Below are positions 11,876 through 24,120 of a DNA stretch of 64,000 nucleotides, in pieces. Made by a program: the position numbers and the translations under genes. Positions within the stretch are counted from its first letter, which is position 1. Each line of letters begins with the position of its first letter. Under the pieces are notes generated by a model. The model was not told the origin of the DNA. It did no database searches and saw nothing but the letters and a program-made list of their open reading frames with translations. The stretch is from assembly GCF_000524195.1 (NCBI RefSeq), contig NW_020170445.1, positions 373,422 through 437,421 on the forward strand. Reading direction: 5' to 3'. Source of the stretch: Echinococcus granulosus (lineage: Eukaryota; Platyhelminthes; Cestoda; Cyclophyllidea; Taeniidae).

Positions 11876-14800
11876 GTGAAGAAGGGCTAGGAGGCTACAA
11901 GCTGTCAAAAAGTTACATCACCAAATGGAAGTGCAACCTGCTCAGATCGAACAGCCCACATGGGTGAAGGTGTATGTCAAGCACGAAATCAGCGCAGCTC
12001 TCATTTTTTCAGCTTCGTCTCTGGCGCTCTCCGTCTTCACTCCTCTGCGTCAACCGTAAAAGTTTTTTTGTAGACTGCAATCAATCACGAGACCGAATCG
12101 AAGATGACGAAACCACATCAGATGGAGAACGCAATCTCCATTACCAGCAGTGGTACGCACAATTTTAGCTCCACCCGAGAATTCTGAATGTTGTGTCTAT
12201 CCAAGGAAAAATCGGCTTGGGTGTCAATGCCAAAGTGTGGATTATGCTCTTCAGCATGCCTATTTTGAATGCCAGCTATTTTTTTGTGGTTGCATGGGCT
12301 TACAAACACTTTGGTGTAAATTGTTTCATCGAAGGACTTATAGCATGATAGTAAAGTTTTGTCATTTTCCATAAGTAGTTGTTGCATAAAAATTCGAAAA
12401 TTATATAGTTGTCAAAAGTAATGCCGTTTTAACTCTATTGTAAAGTTGCATGGAAGTAGATCATCCACAGCGAATATCACATCTAGTAATTAGTCCAAGA
12501 AATCAGAATGACTGTTCCATGAAATTGGGTTTTGGTACCGCTGCCGACCATGTGGCATTGATACTGAAGATTTATTAGGTAAACACAAAAGAATTAGGAG
12601 GTTCTATGCCCCTTGGAAGGCCATCCAAATATAAAGTGGGTACAATTTGTGGTAAACATCAAGCTATCAAAAAACAAGACCTAATTTGACGGACTAGTGG
12701 GTAAAATTATTTTTAGGCAGTGATTAGTCCTAGAAATACTAACCAAAGTAGCATCGCAATGCCGTTTTTTTGTCAGTACCGAAGGGTATAGTTACATTGC
12801 TTGGCTAATAATCGCGCCCAACAAAACATACGATGTTTCATGATTTCTCCCTTAGGAGCGCAGACACTACGCCAACAAATACTCTGCCACATTTGGTGGT
12901 TCATATGAATCGAAAGGAGACTGGGCAATTGGCTACTAGCTACGGCAGAGAACTTACGCGAATTCATCTTTTTACTTCAACACTCTGCTCAAAGGGACTT
13001 CCAAGGTATTTGTACTATTTGGACCAGAAAATAGCCTCCTAACTACTCCTTCTGGGTGTATCAAGGCCCTGACGCATTGCATAGGCTTTGGTTTTAAGTC
13101 TGAATACAACCCACTTGTACCGCCATGACTCACCAATTCGCGTTTGCTTCGTTGCAGTCTGCCTGCTGGATGCTACCCTAGGTGAATTCAACGGTAAGCA
13201 GCCAGCGCATTTGGAGGCGGTGGTTACTGCAGAATAGAGTGACTGATGGATGGAGGTGAAACATCAGTCCTGGCATAAATAATTGCCAATACTGACTGGT
13301 AGGTGGGCCTCACTCATAGGAAAACAAGTGCCAATCTAGTTGGCAGGGGCCTAGGGTAACACGCACTCAAAAATGCAACGTCCCATCTCACGAGGTTCGG
13401 CTTTGGTGGGTGTGAAGGTTTCGGTGGTAATGATGGTACCAATGATTGTTTTATCACACCTAGTCACACCTATCTAACCATCGTCGCCATTATCCTACTA
13501 GCTTAGTTATTAGTGCTATCGCCTCTTTTTGTCTCCTCAATTTCTCATTTGAGGTAAATTGTACAACTCTTTCCTTTCTCTAACCTCTCCTTGCCATTTT
13601 TCCTAGCCTTCTACTTCTCTCTTTTTTTCGCCCTCTTCTTTAGTCAGCATTGACACTACATTGGCCCGACAGGGATTGACATTACCCATTAGTCATTCGA
13701 GGAAAACTTCATCCTCCTTCTGGTTAAGCAGACAAACTAGTCACAAGCAAACCGGTCAGTAGACAAATGAGTAAACAGTTTATTCAAAAATCAAAACAAG
13801 CTGTACGACGCCTTAATAACGTACGTGGAAGAGTTGAAGAACAGGAAATTAATAAATAATCAGTCCTATCCCCATTTGTAGAACAGGGTGTGAGGCGTTC
13901 GTTTGTCTATGCGTTGGACATGAGTGAAAGAGCTCTTCATGTGTCATCTCCAACTTATTTTATCCCATATGGAGGCGTAGTCCTTCATGCACCAGAACGG
14001 TAAGATGGCGTCTCACACTGTCAGCCCACACCTTCACCAAATGCTCCGCAACAACCATTTTAGGGAAAGTTGCAGCAGTCTAGGAAGGCAGATTAGAATT
14101 AAATCAAGTTCAGTTGATAAAATGGATGCTATGGATACAGTGGGTACAATTGACATGGTGTGAGAGGAGGCTTAATAAACGGGGCACGTTAAACCGGTGG
14201 AGTAAAGCCTACCGACTTACGCTTTAGAATACTTGTACACAAACAATGACAAGCATTCTGTTACTGCATACGAGTTATCACACGTCGTCGTCAATTTTTA
14301 ACAGCAAAATTACGCAGTAAACTGTATGGTCTTTTTGGACAAGTGCTATCACACTTCACCTATTGCATGAGGCATCGGCGCTACTGATAAGTGTATGTTA
14401 CGGTGGACCCAAACACTTCTTACAAAATGACAGTGTAAATTTGCACATCAGCCTTTTCTCACATTATGACAAGATGTCATCCTACGCCTCGTGTGCCTCA
14501 CAGCTGTTATTCAAAGCAGCCTGTTTGGCTTTGTCCTTCAATAAGTAAATTATTAAGTTAAACAACTTGCACTGGTTAACAAAGGCTAAGCGAATCGTGC
14601 GTCTTTGCCACTAGAGAAAATAATTCCAGACGAGTAAGTCGTTCCCCAAGTGACATGGATTCCTCTTGCCCCCTCACTGACCCGTTAAATCGTCCCTTTT
14701 CCCATTTGCATCTTAACAATTCTCGAATGGTAATGAAATGGGAGCTCACTCGTCCCTATACATGTTGTGCAACTTCGGAGCCTCGTCAAAGCTCTAAGAT

Positions 14801-16216
14801 CATGTGATTAAAAAAATACCTATCAACCTAGAGGGAGAGGAGAGAGACACACCCTAATTTAATCATTTAGCCTTGATCATTTGTAGATCTCACATTACCA
14901 CTGCGCGTAGTGTCCTCCTCTTCTGGTGAGGTTTTTAAGCAAAATCTGCTACTTTATGCCTCTCCATCAAGGGTATCAAACCAGCGAGACCATTTCGGTG
15001 AAGAGAAGTACAAACTAGTGTTTAATGACTTGGACTTTTTACCAGTAATAACTGCTCTCAGTGCTTTACTTCAGATGTACATGTGTAATGTCTCAGCTTA
15101 ACAACCTCTAAAAGGAGAGGGTCGTTTGAATAGACGATCTGGATCCTCCAGTTGACTGATTTGCCAAATTTTCTAAATTGAAGTTGATTGGCTGAAATAT
15201 CTACTAGTCTCACATTTTTTTTTAGCAAAGTTTGTAAGTAGTGTGCTCACTTTTTAAGAACTTGTCGAGTTCCGTGTGAGGTTTCTTATTGTATTCCTTG
15301 CATAGATTAATGCTTACCACCCAGTGATGGCATTCGGTGGCACCACACCCAACCACTCCCAAATTCTGCTTCAGTGGGTGTGGCAAGGTGGTGTGACTGA
15401 AAGGACCGCGGTGTGGCAAATAAAGTCAGAATGTGGATTGATCTGACAATGAGCGAAACACTTTGGATTAGGTCGCAATGTTTTTGCCAAGGAGGTAAAT
15501 TTCCAACCGTCAGTCTAATGTTACGCTCAATCGACTCCTTGCGGTCGATTGGCTGAATAGAGGTTAGATATGTTAGACAGTGTTATAAAAGTTGATTTTT
15601 AAACCTGTTACCGTACGAGGTAAATTTAAATTCACCCCTAAGAGATAATCCAGCATAGACCTGTCATAGCAAATACTAATCCATCTAGTCATTTCGGGAT
15701 CAAACAATCGCGACCATTCTTTCCATGCGTCCGATCATAAGCCTTGAACACTCTAATCATTCGCCCTTATCCGATCTTTCTATTTCTCGCATCTTTTTAG
15801 CATTGTCCTAACTTCTGCTCTACTTCGCATGTGCAGTTTGCTAAAAGAGGCTCATTGACTGGCATGTGGATGGTTCCAAGAAATCTGCCTGCGCAAACGT
15901 TACTCTTGTACAAAAATGTGTGTAACAGCAGCTGAGAAAACCGAGGGCAACGGTTCAGACAAGATGGAGACAAGAACACTTAGTCTGTTGCATTATGACA
16001 TCTACGCAGACCTCACATATGGCCTTGATTGTGTTCCGTCGTCCATGTTTCTTGACTACCAGCAATCCTGTACCTTTTCACCGAAGCACATAACAAGAAA
16101 TTGGTACTACACTTACTTTTTCACATTATAAAAGCATATACAAGTGCATATAGAAGCAAAATAAATAATCTGTTTGAACGCGATTCTTATAAAGCATCCA
16201 AGTTTGTTTATCCTCT
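11876..16216. other. Intergenic, no recognisable gene
   Basis: Only short unconnected frames occur and none resembles a family I know. Pyrimidine-rich stretches occur around 13530-13640. I could not relate this stretch to the repeats R1-R4 found further right. Confidence 0.5.
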
Positions 16217-17195
16217 TTATTTTTTATAAACATCCGATTCATCGCCATTTTCAATTTTCGAGGGTCCCTCATCCTCTCCAGCTCCTGGCAAGTGGACACC
16301 AACCACGAGTTCGTAGAGCAGAACACCGCAAATAGTTCCAACCAACGGCATCACAAGGAACACCCAGAAGGCGTGGTTAGCGTAGGTGAATGGAGATGAA
16401 CCCCAGCCTGAAATGAGAGCGCAAAATACCCAAAAAATGCTTTTACTTTTAGTAGTAGATGTTGTTTGTTATCCCCTTCTTCGTTCTCTTCTTACCGGTC
16501 ATAGAAAGCGCCGTTCGTCCACCAAGATCGTATGCTGGATTGCCGGCTGATGTAGTTTGCACAGTGAAGTCATTAAACGTTAGAAATTGAACCACAGTAG
16601 CATAAATAATCACGTAGAAGTAGGGAAAATTCCAATTATTTTTGTCCAAAATAGCCATTATCGCTGCAAGTTTTAGCATTGTCGTAATTACCTGTCCAGC
16701 ACACAATGATCCAATCGTCGTATTCACGGTACTGGCAAAAATCGTCCCTGTAGAGTTCATAAGCAAAGTGCCATTGTCATATGTGTTCTTGTAATCCATG
16801 ATCTTCTCCCAGTAGACAGCCATGACAAACAGAGATCCCAAAATTGAGCCAATCAGCTCGGCTAGCCAGAAGAGGAGCATTGTCAGGAAGTCTAACCGAC
16901 CGATAAGTGCGTTGGCAAATGCAACGCATGGATTGCACATTCCTGGGGAACGAGAACCGGCGACAAATAGTCCCAGAGCCCAGCCGGCGGCGTAGCCGAA
17001 GCTGATATCTATGCTTGTACCGAAAGAGGGTTTATTGAGTTGAGTTTGGGCTGCCACACCTGTACCAAAAGCGACATATATTAAGGTTGCGGCTAGCTCA
17101 GCTATTAGATCTCGAAGAAGAGGGTACTTGGTTAACCGCAATCGATCAGCAACGGAATGGAGAAAAACCTTGTAAGATTCGGTGATATGTTTCAT
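16217..17195 (-). CDS. Aquaglyceroporin (MIP family channel)
   Basis: Two-exon aquaporin-family channel of about 296 residues. Exon 1 is 17195-16496 and exon 2 is 16407-16217; the 88-base intron has GTAAGA at its 5' end and TTTCAG at its 3' end and splits a Gly codon. Visible marks: TM1 (IAELAATLIYVAFGTG, about 31-46), loop B motif SPGMCNPCVAFANAL (about 83-97) with NPC in place of NPA, loop E motif NPAYDLGGR (219-227) with the Asp typical of glycerol-permeable members, and the last TM beginning AFWVFLVMPLVG. The C-terminus is acidic. The start chosen is the ATG with A at -3; two in-frame ATGs lie upstream (17268-17270 and 17247-17249) in weak contexts, and an in-frame TGA precedes them. The open frame reading on past 16496 is intronic. 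The channel probably conducts water and/or glycerol across the plasma membrane or tegument; substrate is inferred. Confidence 0.92.
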
Positions 17196-17299
17196 CCTCG
17201 TGAGATAGAAGGTTGAATGTGAGATGAGAGGGTAAACTTCTGGGAACATATATGACAACTTGGCGATCATATGATGAATGGGTGTAACCAATCAGAATG

Positions 17300-18620
17300 G
17301 TGCGGGAGACACATCTGGCGGAGGTGGACCGTGCTTTGGCGGATGAATAGTGATTTGGGTTTAATCCTAGGCATTGCTTCGCCATCCCCAGAGGTACTTG
17401 TTCCGAAGTTAAGAATGCTTGAGCAATCATTTCTTACCATAAACTTCCTTACTATCAGGGAACAGGTCGAGTTGGGTGTCACTCTTCGGTCTCTTCCGGT
17501 TATTGAGTTAGGTCCTCGCAAAAGTAATGACTTGTTCCAGACCTTTGCCGACCTTCTATAAAAGTGCGCCATCCACAAGCTGTACCACTAGTGTCAATGT
17601 CTAGAACGAAGCGCGAGGTACTTGATTTTGAAAGTAAATAATCCAAGAATTGGTGTGAAACGTACCATTTGCTCCAACTCCTTGCACAATTCATTGTGCT
17701 CTTTCTGGCACTTCATATGTTTCTCGGCCTGCTATTCCGTGAGTTTCTGTAACAGGATTGTGACCTTGGCGAAACCTTTAACGAAATGTCTGGAGTAACT
17801 TCTTAAGCCTGGGAAACTATGGCGTTCCTTCTGATTAATTGGTGTGGACCGGATTCTGACTTGCTTTATGCGGTTTTCTGACAATACTATAAGAACGTCT
17901 GAGTGTTGCAGAAAATGACATTTCCTTGGGTTCAGTGCCAGCCTACTTCTTGCAGGTAGTATGCCATTCATTTTTAATCAGTAGAAGGTTTTGAATATCT
18001 ACACTAAAAATGAGTATGTTGTCTTGGAATATTATCAATGTTTTTGGAATGAAGTAGTCAGAGCAAGGATATCCTTTAGAATGCATAATGGCCATTGGAT
18101 ATGAAGAAAGCCATCTTTATTTGTCAATATTCATTTTGACTCGTGTTGGCAGTCTAAGGAATTATTAATATGGAGTAGGGCAAGGGCATCCTTCTTTACT
18201 ACTGAGCTCAGTTTCCTATAATCGACGCACGGCCGAATCCCCCTACCTTTTTCTTTATAGGAGCAATTGGTAAAATTCATGGTTTCTTGCAGTCTTATAA
18301 CTACGTCTTTGAGCATGTCGTCAGCTAAACGGATTACTTTTAGCAGAGGGAGTGGTACGCATCTGGGTAGTTCCCAGGGCAGTCCAAACACTGTGGCCTC
18401 CCTTTCTTAGTGGGTAGAGGTGGCTTCTGCAAAGTTCAGAATAGCTTTGGTACTACGTCGGAAAGCAATTCCGAAGACTATATCCCGCGGAAATGCTGCA
18501 CAGATAAGAGAATTCCCTACATAAGTTTTCTTGCTTGTGGAAACGAGAAAATGCGTTTCTCCGTCTACTAAGAATCTTATTTCTCACTATTAATTTTAGT
18601 CTGTTACACGATATGACAAT
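17300..18620 (-). mobile_element. Ty3/gypsy pol relic (RT to RNase H)
   Basis: Read on the minus strand, broken frames follow the order of a gypsy polyprotein. A protease-like remnant lies around 18600-18480. The RT fingers follow at 18391-18131 (CVDYRKLSSVVKKDA, matching the usual RxCVDYRxLNxxTxKDAYPLP). The RT palm/thumb is at 17971-17732 (LALNPRKCHFLQ, then FPGLRSYSRHFVKGFAK, as in the usual SFLGLxxYYRRFI). The RNase H start is at about 17610-17500 (FVLDIDTSGTACG, matching DASxxGxGAVL). Frames shift between segments and stops intervene. The position of the catalytic YLDD reads FQDN (about 18030). No LTRs were recognised. It lies directly upstream of the aquaporin and is not functional. Confidence 0.85.
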
Positions 18621-20149
18621 CAATTTTTGATTATGGAACCGGAAATTCCCGGAATGTATGATTGAACAAGCTGCGCCAGAACCACAAAGGAAATCGTGAA
18701 AGCCTCCTTTGAAGCTGCGCTAGGTTTTCAGGAATGTGTAAAAGTGTTTTGAAAACGAGCAAGTTGGAAAAAACAAAAAATAATTTAGATTAGGGGCAGG
18801 GCACGAATGGCATCGATGGAATTATGTTATTGTAACTTGATACCATCGTAAGCAGCTCCTGACTTCTCTTCTCTCCGAAATTCACCAACTCACTGCGAGT
18901 TGTTGTCTTTACTGCAGAGTTTGTCGGCTACAATGTGTGGACGAATTCAGTGTCTAAACTGGACGTCTTTGCATCTGGCTCTTCCTGGTGGCAAGTTGCA
19001 GAAGACGTAATTGTCTTTTTTTCCATCTTTTGAACACTACGGTAGATCCCTCCTACTAAAGCCTGTTCCTCTTACGAGATTAGGTGATGATTTGGATTAA
19101 TGCGCTACAGCAATTCTCTAAGTCGGTATCTGGGGTTGTGCTGACATATACAGCGACCGGGAAAGGGTTCTGAAGAAGAGCTCGCAAGGTCTCCTGTTTT
19201 TGTCAATGGGGATAGAACTAGATACTAAATCTGCTGTGGTCAGGACACAACGAAATCTTTGTCCCTTACAAAGAGCGAAAGCTCTGCAATGCTCTAGTAG
19301 TTTTCCCCTCTACTTAAAACCAGATTGAGATTGGTTAAGCTAATTGAGAATAGCAAATTAATCAACTTCACGTCCGCACGTCCAATTACCTACTTTCTCC
19401 TTTGTACTTCACAATCCATTAGGAAAACTCCTCGTCTGGGGTCGACCTATCAAGATGTAATTTTAAGGTGCCGTAAACAATAGTATTTGAGTAGTACTTT
19501 GTCGACAGGACGGCTGCGCATTCAACAAAAGAGGTTTTAAGTCTATGATGACTAGCTGAAACGTCCATAGATGACGTGAAAGAGCTGCTGACTGCTTTTA
19601 TAGATCGTAAATACATAAAACTAGCACTTTTGAATACTCTATTTCCTTTTTATTGCTTTTTGCACCTTAGGATGCTAACTTCATTGTGACATGAATCAAT
19701 AAGGAGGAAACAGCTCAAAGTATCACTTTATGGCTGGTTAGTGAATGCCTAAATGGCATTAACTGGGTGAGGGGGTTCTGTTATGATAGAGTACAAATCG
19801 TGATCCCAATTGAGCTGACCACATTCTGCTTAGGAGATAGACGAAAGCTGACACGAGAGACCTGACTGATTATCCTCCCCCCCCCCCCCCTAGACATCCC
19901 CACAGCAAATGCGTTGATATTGCTAATGAATGGAAGGAATAAGAAGTCCCAGCTGCTCAAACAATGCCGAATATTCATCGTGGAAGAGGCGAAACCTATG
20001 AGTGCGTGAGTCACATTTAAATGAGACAGTGGATTAGGAAGATTTTGGTACCCGACTTCTTCAAATTTATTAATACCCAGTCATTATCAGCCGAAAGCGT
20101 CGACCAAGTGTCAATTACATTAGCTACCCCTTCAATAGCCATAATTTCG
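18621..20149. other. No recognisable gene; contains a C14 run
   Basis: No family match. The stretch next to 18620 could hold further decayed retroelement sequence (gag or leader) but I cannot show it. A run of 14 C lies at 19877-19890. The beginning of repeat R1 on the minus strand is recognisable from about 20150. Confidence 0.5.
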
Positions 20150-20640
20150 CAATTATTTTGAGAAGTAGTTAAACACGTCAGACGAAAGACGAAACGCATA
20201 AACATGAACAGCCATCTTGTTATCTGTTTGGGTAGATGCAACCGCTGTCAAATTATAACAAAATCTAATTACACTCCTCAACTACAATCATAAATTGAAG
20301 GACAGTCGCTATTAAATGCCGCTCCTCCCACTGTATTCAGACATCACTCCTTTAAATGTAAATCTATCACAAGCAGATTGTAGTGATTATTGTGAGCTTG
20401 TCTTACCTAGCCAACTTAATTTTAGTTTATTCTTCAACAATCTCCACTCAACAGTGACCGTTGTCATCGTATTCTGTCATCCATTTCTGAAGTCCCAGTT
20501 AAGTTCATTAAAAAGAACGCTTCACTTATGCTATTTGAGTAGAGAGGCAAATCAAGACAACTGCAATTTGTGTTGTTGCACTAAACTCATTCAACAACCT
20601 GTGACAACGGAAGCAGAAGATTAGGCATGGAGGGCAGCAG
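20150..20640 (-). repeat. Dispersed repeat R1, copy 1 (minus)
   Basis: Reverse-oriented copy of repeat R1. Recognised by the core around 20520-20570 (reverse complement of the stretch reading TTGATTTGCC..CTACTTAAATGGCATAAG in other copies), by the part that reads as two open frames elsewhere (20316-20480), and by the reverse complement of TTTC(A/G)TCTGACG near 20170-20190. Heavily diverged. The frame 20316-20624 is repeat sequence and not a gene. Confidence 0.7.
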
Positions 20641-22070
20641 AACTGACGCTCAGAGGAACCGAACGGCGATGTTAAGAATGAAACGGATGCTTCATTCCCT
20701 GTGGTTTTATTTGCCCTCTTGTCATTCCTATGGACATTTAGGCGTTATAAACACTAGACTTTCTCACCATCTACATGGTCTATTGCATCCTTGGTGACAA
20801 TTCAGAGCTCTGCAGGATGCCTTCAAATGAACTAAATGCATGAGCAAAGATGTACATTTGACAAATTTGAGTAGCTTACATATTTTTCCTTAGAAGGAAG
20901 TAAAAATAAGAGCAACTAACTGCTCCATCCCTTTCCCTATCCTCGCTTTTGCTTATCCACATTCACAATGTGCCATTTCTGCGAATTTTAGTAGTCTTTT
21001 ACAAACCTCATGCTCATTGGGTGACATTTTTAAACCTATTAACCCATTCAAATCTATTCATCTATAGGGGCTACAAGACTTCCTGCATTTCGACTTCTAA
21101 ATCCAAATGAACGCATTTGTTGTATAAGTCGAAAACCAGGTTAGTCAATGAGCACCGTTGGGTTGAATTCTTATGGCCGATTAATTGTGTCATTTCTGTA
21201 CAAAAGATGTTTAAAAGTTGTCCACGAGAAGGGTTTCAAAAGTTAAAATTAAAGACAAATGGTCCATTGATGTACGATTAGTGGATTTAAGTACAGAACG
21301 GACCTAAAAAAAAACAGGCTCTTTTGCAAAGGGTAAGAAAGCTAATTTAAGTACACTAATTACACCAATTATATTTAAATCCATTTCAAAATCAACCACC
21401 TATTTTGTACCTCTATTTCAATGGCATCCCCTCAAATCATCCGAGCTGTATCTATTCACTCCTTTTCCCACCTATCGGTTCCGCGTTCATTCATCCATGC
21501 AATACTGGAAAATTGGTTTCACGACCCATGGATTGGCATGAATTGTGATTCACACCACTTCCTCTTTCAATGAAATTGCTGTTCCTTCTCTTCTGCAGAG
21601 CCACCATGCTGCACCTCGCACTCTTGGTGATTCAGTGGCTTTATTTGCCTTTTGTTTTCTTAAATCGCCAGCCCTCTTGTTTCACCACCTTAGGGCTTAT
21701 GTGTGATGGCACTTTATGGCCCATATTATTACCTGCTCCGTCCGAGTTTTCGTCTATTGGACTGAATACCTCTGTCACTATAAAGGAGAATAGTATCAAT
21801 TTAATGGACCGTATTGCAAGCTAACGACTTACTGCAATGACTTTTCATTTAGAAGGAGCGGAAAAGTAGCAACAAATTATTTTCTACTCGACTTCTTCTA
21901 TCGTCTAGCCAGAAGCACTCTCTCTAAACCGGTAGAATCTACGCTGAAATATGCCATGGTGAATAGAAAAGAAGTAAAATCTTGGGTGCACATACCATTA
22001 TCCTAATTAGGGGTCGGTTAGAATCACAGATAAGGTCACAAAGGATACTCGGTTGAAAGAAACTCTCTTA
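20641..22070. other. No recognisable gene
   Basis: Short frames only, including a hydrophobic one at 21570-21824 (+) with no relatives that I know. No shared repeat recognised. Confidence 0.45.
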
Positions 22071-22350
22071 AGTTTCGTAGCTCTCCACTCACCCACCTCG
22101 ATATGGAAATAGGAGGCTAAAATATTAGCAAAATATAAAGCATTTGTGACTTTTGCATTAAAAACATTTCCACATGCGCACACTCTGATTGAGGAAAAAT
22201 GGCTTGGATTACAGAAGAATGACATAAGCTAGTGGTTTTAGGATGGGTGGATAAATGAATACATTCAAGGATGACTGGAATCAGGAAGGACATCCAAGGA
22301 AAGGAACCTCATTACTAACATTTGTCCTCTTCCAATGTCAGTTTTCAGGA
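22070..22350 (-). pseudogene. RING-CH 3' flank relic (locus E, exons lost)
   Basis: This stretch aligns with the sequence that lies directly downstream of exon 2 in the RING-CH copies B (33650-33895) and C (47755-48005). It shares CACCTCGAT.TGG, a block with the T..TTTACAC.C....CACAC pattern, and GGATTACAGAAGA.TG followed by TCCTCTTCCAAT. Orientation follows B and C, so the exons would lie to the right, but no RING or membrane exon is recognisable after 22350. It is best read as the surviving flank of a deleted fifth copy. Confidence 0.65.
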
Positions 22351-22649
22351 CCTACAGAGAGCTATACTCGAATCTACTTCTTTTTAGGTTGCTAGTTGAT
22401 GTTAATTTTTGGGAGAGGTACTAATGTATGTCGTAGTAGGAGTAAATGCCTTTCCACTGATTTCACCTCATAAATATCGTTGGCGTTTTAATCTTGCCGT
22501 GCCTCTGTCTGTGGATAGAAGCGCTCTACTTTATATCCTTTTGATCTTCTGCTGGGAGAAAGGTTATCAAACAGTGAATACCTTCCTTCTGATAGTGATT
22601 TTCAGTGGTGTCTTGAGATAACGGGCCATCGACAAGAGTGTCTCTTCTT

Positions 22650-24120
22650 CGCATTCAGGTTAAGTAAAGCGGCTGCATGGGAGGTCACTCTAAATGGGTC
22701 CACATTTGTGCTCAAAGGGAGGAGGAGGAGAAGGAGGCACCAAAGGCCTCCAAGGGGTTTGCTGATCTAACGTTTAAGTGCAGATTTTGCAGTCAGGTGA
22801 ATTCAGCAGGTTTGGTATTATCTAAAGCTGAGAGTTTTGTGCTGTTAAGCTTAACTTGTGGTGTGAAAATTAGATAACAATTCCTGCTAAATAATGTTTC
22901 ACTAAATGGAACCGGTTTGAGTGAGCTGCAACCGACAATTTAGTTGAAATCATTGGTATGTGATGATTATGATTTTAACTAGAAGGTGAAGTTTTGTCTG
23001 CAGCATAAAGGTTCTACCAATTCAAAGTGCATTGTTGAAGGAGTCAACTCAATAACTATCACCATTACTTAGGAAGCGACCCTTTATCTTCCTTCTCAGC
23101 ATGGTCGTAGCTCGAGCTATCGCAATATAGACTGCTCTTAGCTGAAGTGGTACTAATGGGTAAAAGCCTACTGGACTTGTAAATGCTTGCATGATTTTAA
23201 TGGAGCCTTCCACCTTCAATTCCCAGTTAATCGATCTTGCCTAACCAGATGTAGTGGAGTGAAGTGTTAAAGCCTACAAAGTAGAGAATTCGGTAAACTG
23301 CGGACGCTTACTCTTTTTGGATGTCGTGGAAAGAAGGTGCAGTAATTTTTGCCTTGTGATGATTGGCTGGTCATTTCGATTTCCAAATGTGTCACTGTAT
23401 TCTTCAATGTCGCTCACGCCAACAGTGTAAATCCTGATTGTCTTGATTTACCTGTCTGCTTAAATGGCATTAGTGGACTGCTGGAGGAATAGACGAATGA
23501 GCATAGTGACGACGGTCAACGCTGCTTGGATATTTTTGAAGAACAAACTAAAACCAAGTCGGTGAGTTAGGACAAATGGGCAGCAATCATTATGATCTAC
23601 TTGTGATAAATTTGCGTTTGAAGGACTGAGGACGGAACACCGAAGGTGGAAGGTTATTAAACAAAGAGTGATCTTCACTTTATGACTATGTTTTGAGAGT
23701 TATATTAGATTTTGCCATATGTTGACAACGGTTGAGTCTACACGGAAAGAAGCTGAAATTGATGGGCGAAGTTCGTGTTTTGCGTGTGCGTCTTTCATCT
23801 GACGTGCTTATCTACCCCTTAGATTAAAAGGCGATTGCGTGCATTAAACAGATATTTAGTTAGGAATGTTACTTGGCGGAAGGCTTTGGTCGTATGGGAG
23901 TGGACTTTGTTAATTTATAGTAATTCGGGTACTCCAGGGCTTCTACACTCCTACCATTAAGAAAGGCGGCTTTATTACTCAAGATTTACTGCTTCTTCAT
24001 TTGTCACTCGCTCTCGTGCAGACAGTTGTGACTCCTCATATCTTCCATCCACTGACGGTGTAGAGACATTCTCTACCAGGTCTTACGAGGAAGGAGGACA
24101 CCAATCAACTCGTGCAAATG
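22650..24120 (+). repeat. Dispersed repeat R1, copy 2 (long, plus)
   Basis: Plus-oriented long copy of R1, about 1.4 kb. It aligns in order with 37050-38410: GAGTTTT(G/A)TGCTGTT near 22833, the ATGGG(T/C)AAA..CCTACTGGAC block near 23157, the TTGATTTACCTGTCT.CTTAAATGGCAT block near 23445, GAAC(A)CCGAAGGTGG near 23635, a TTTTGCCATA block near 23712, then TTTGTCACTC and a decayed tail. No intact ORF spans it. The element type is unknown. Confidence 0.75.

Noticed and set aside
16449..16495. C-terminal continuation of the aquaporin frame (GKKRTKKG..)
   Set aside because: This is intronic read-through past a GTAAGA donor; the true last membrane segment is in the exon at 16407-16217.
17146..17578. 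Frames overlapping the aquaporin 5' region on both strands
   Set aside because: They are out of frame with the channel; part of the minus-strand sequence is the tail of the gypsy RNase H relic.
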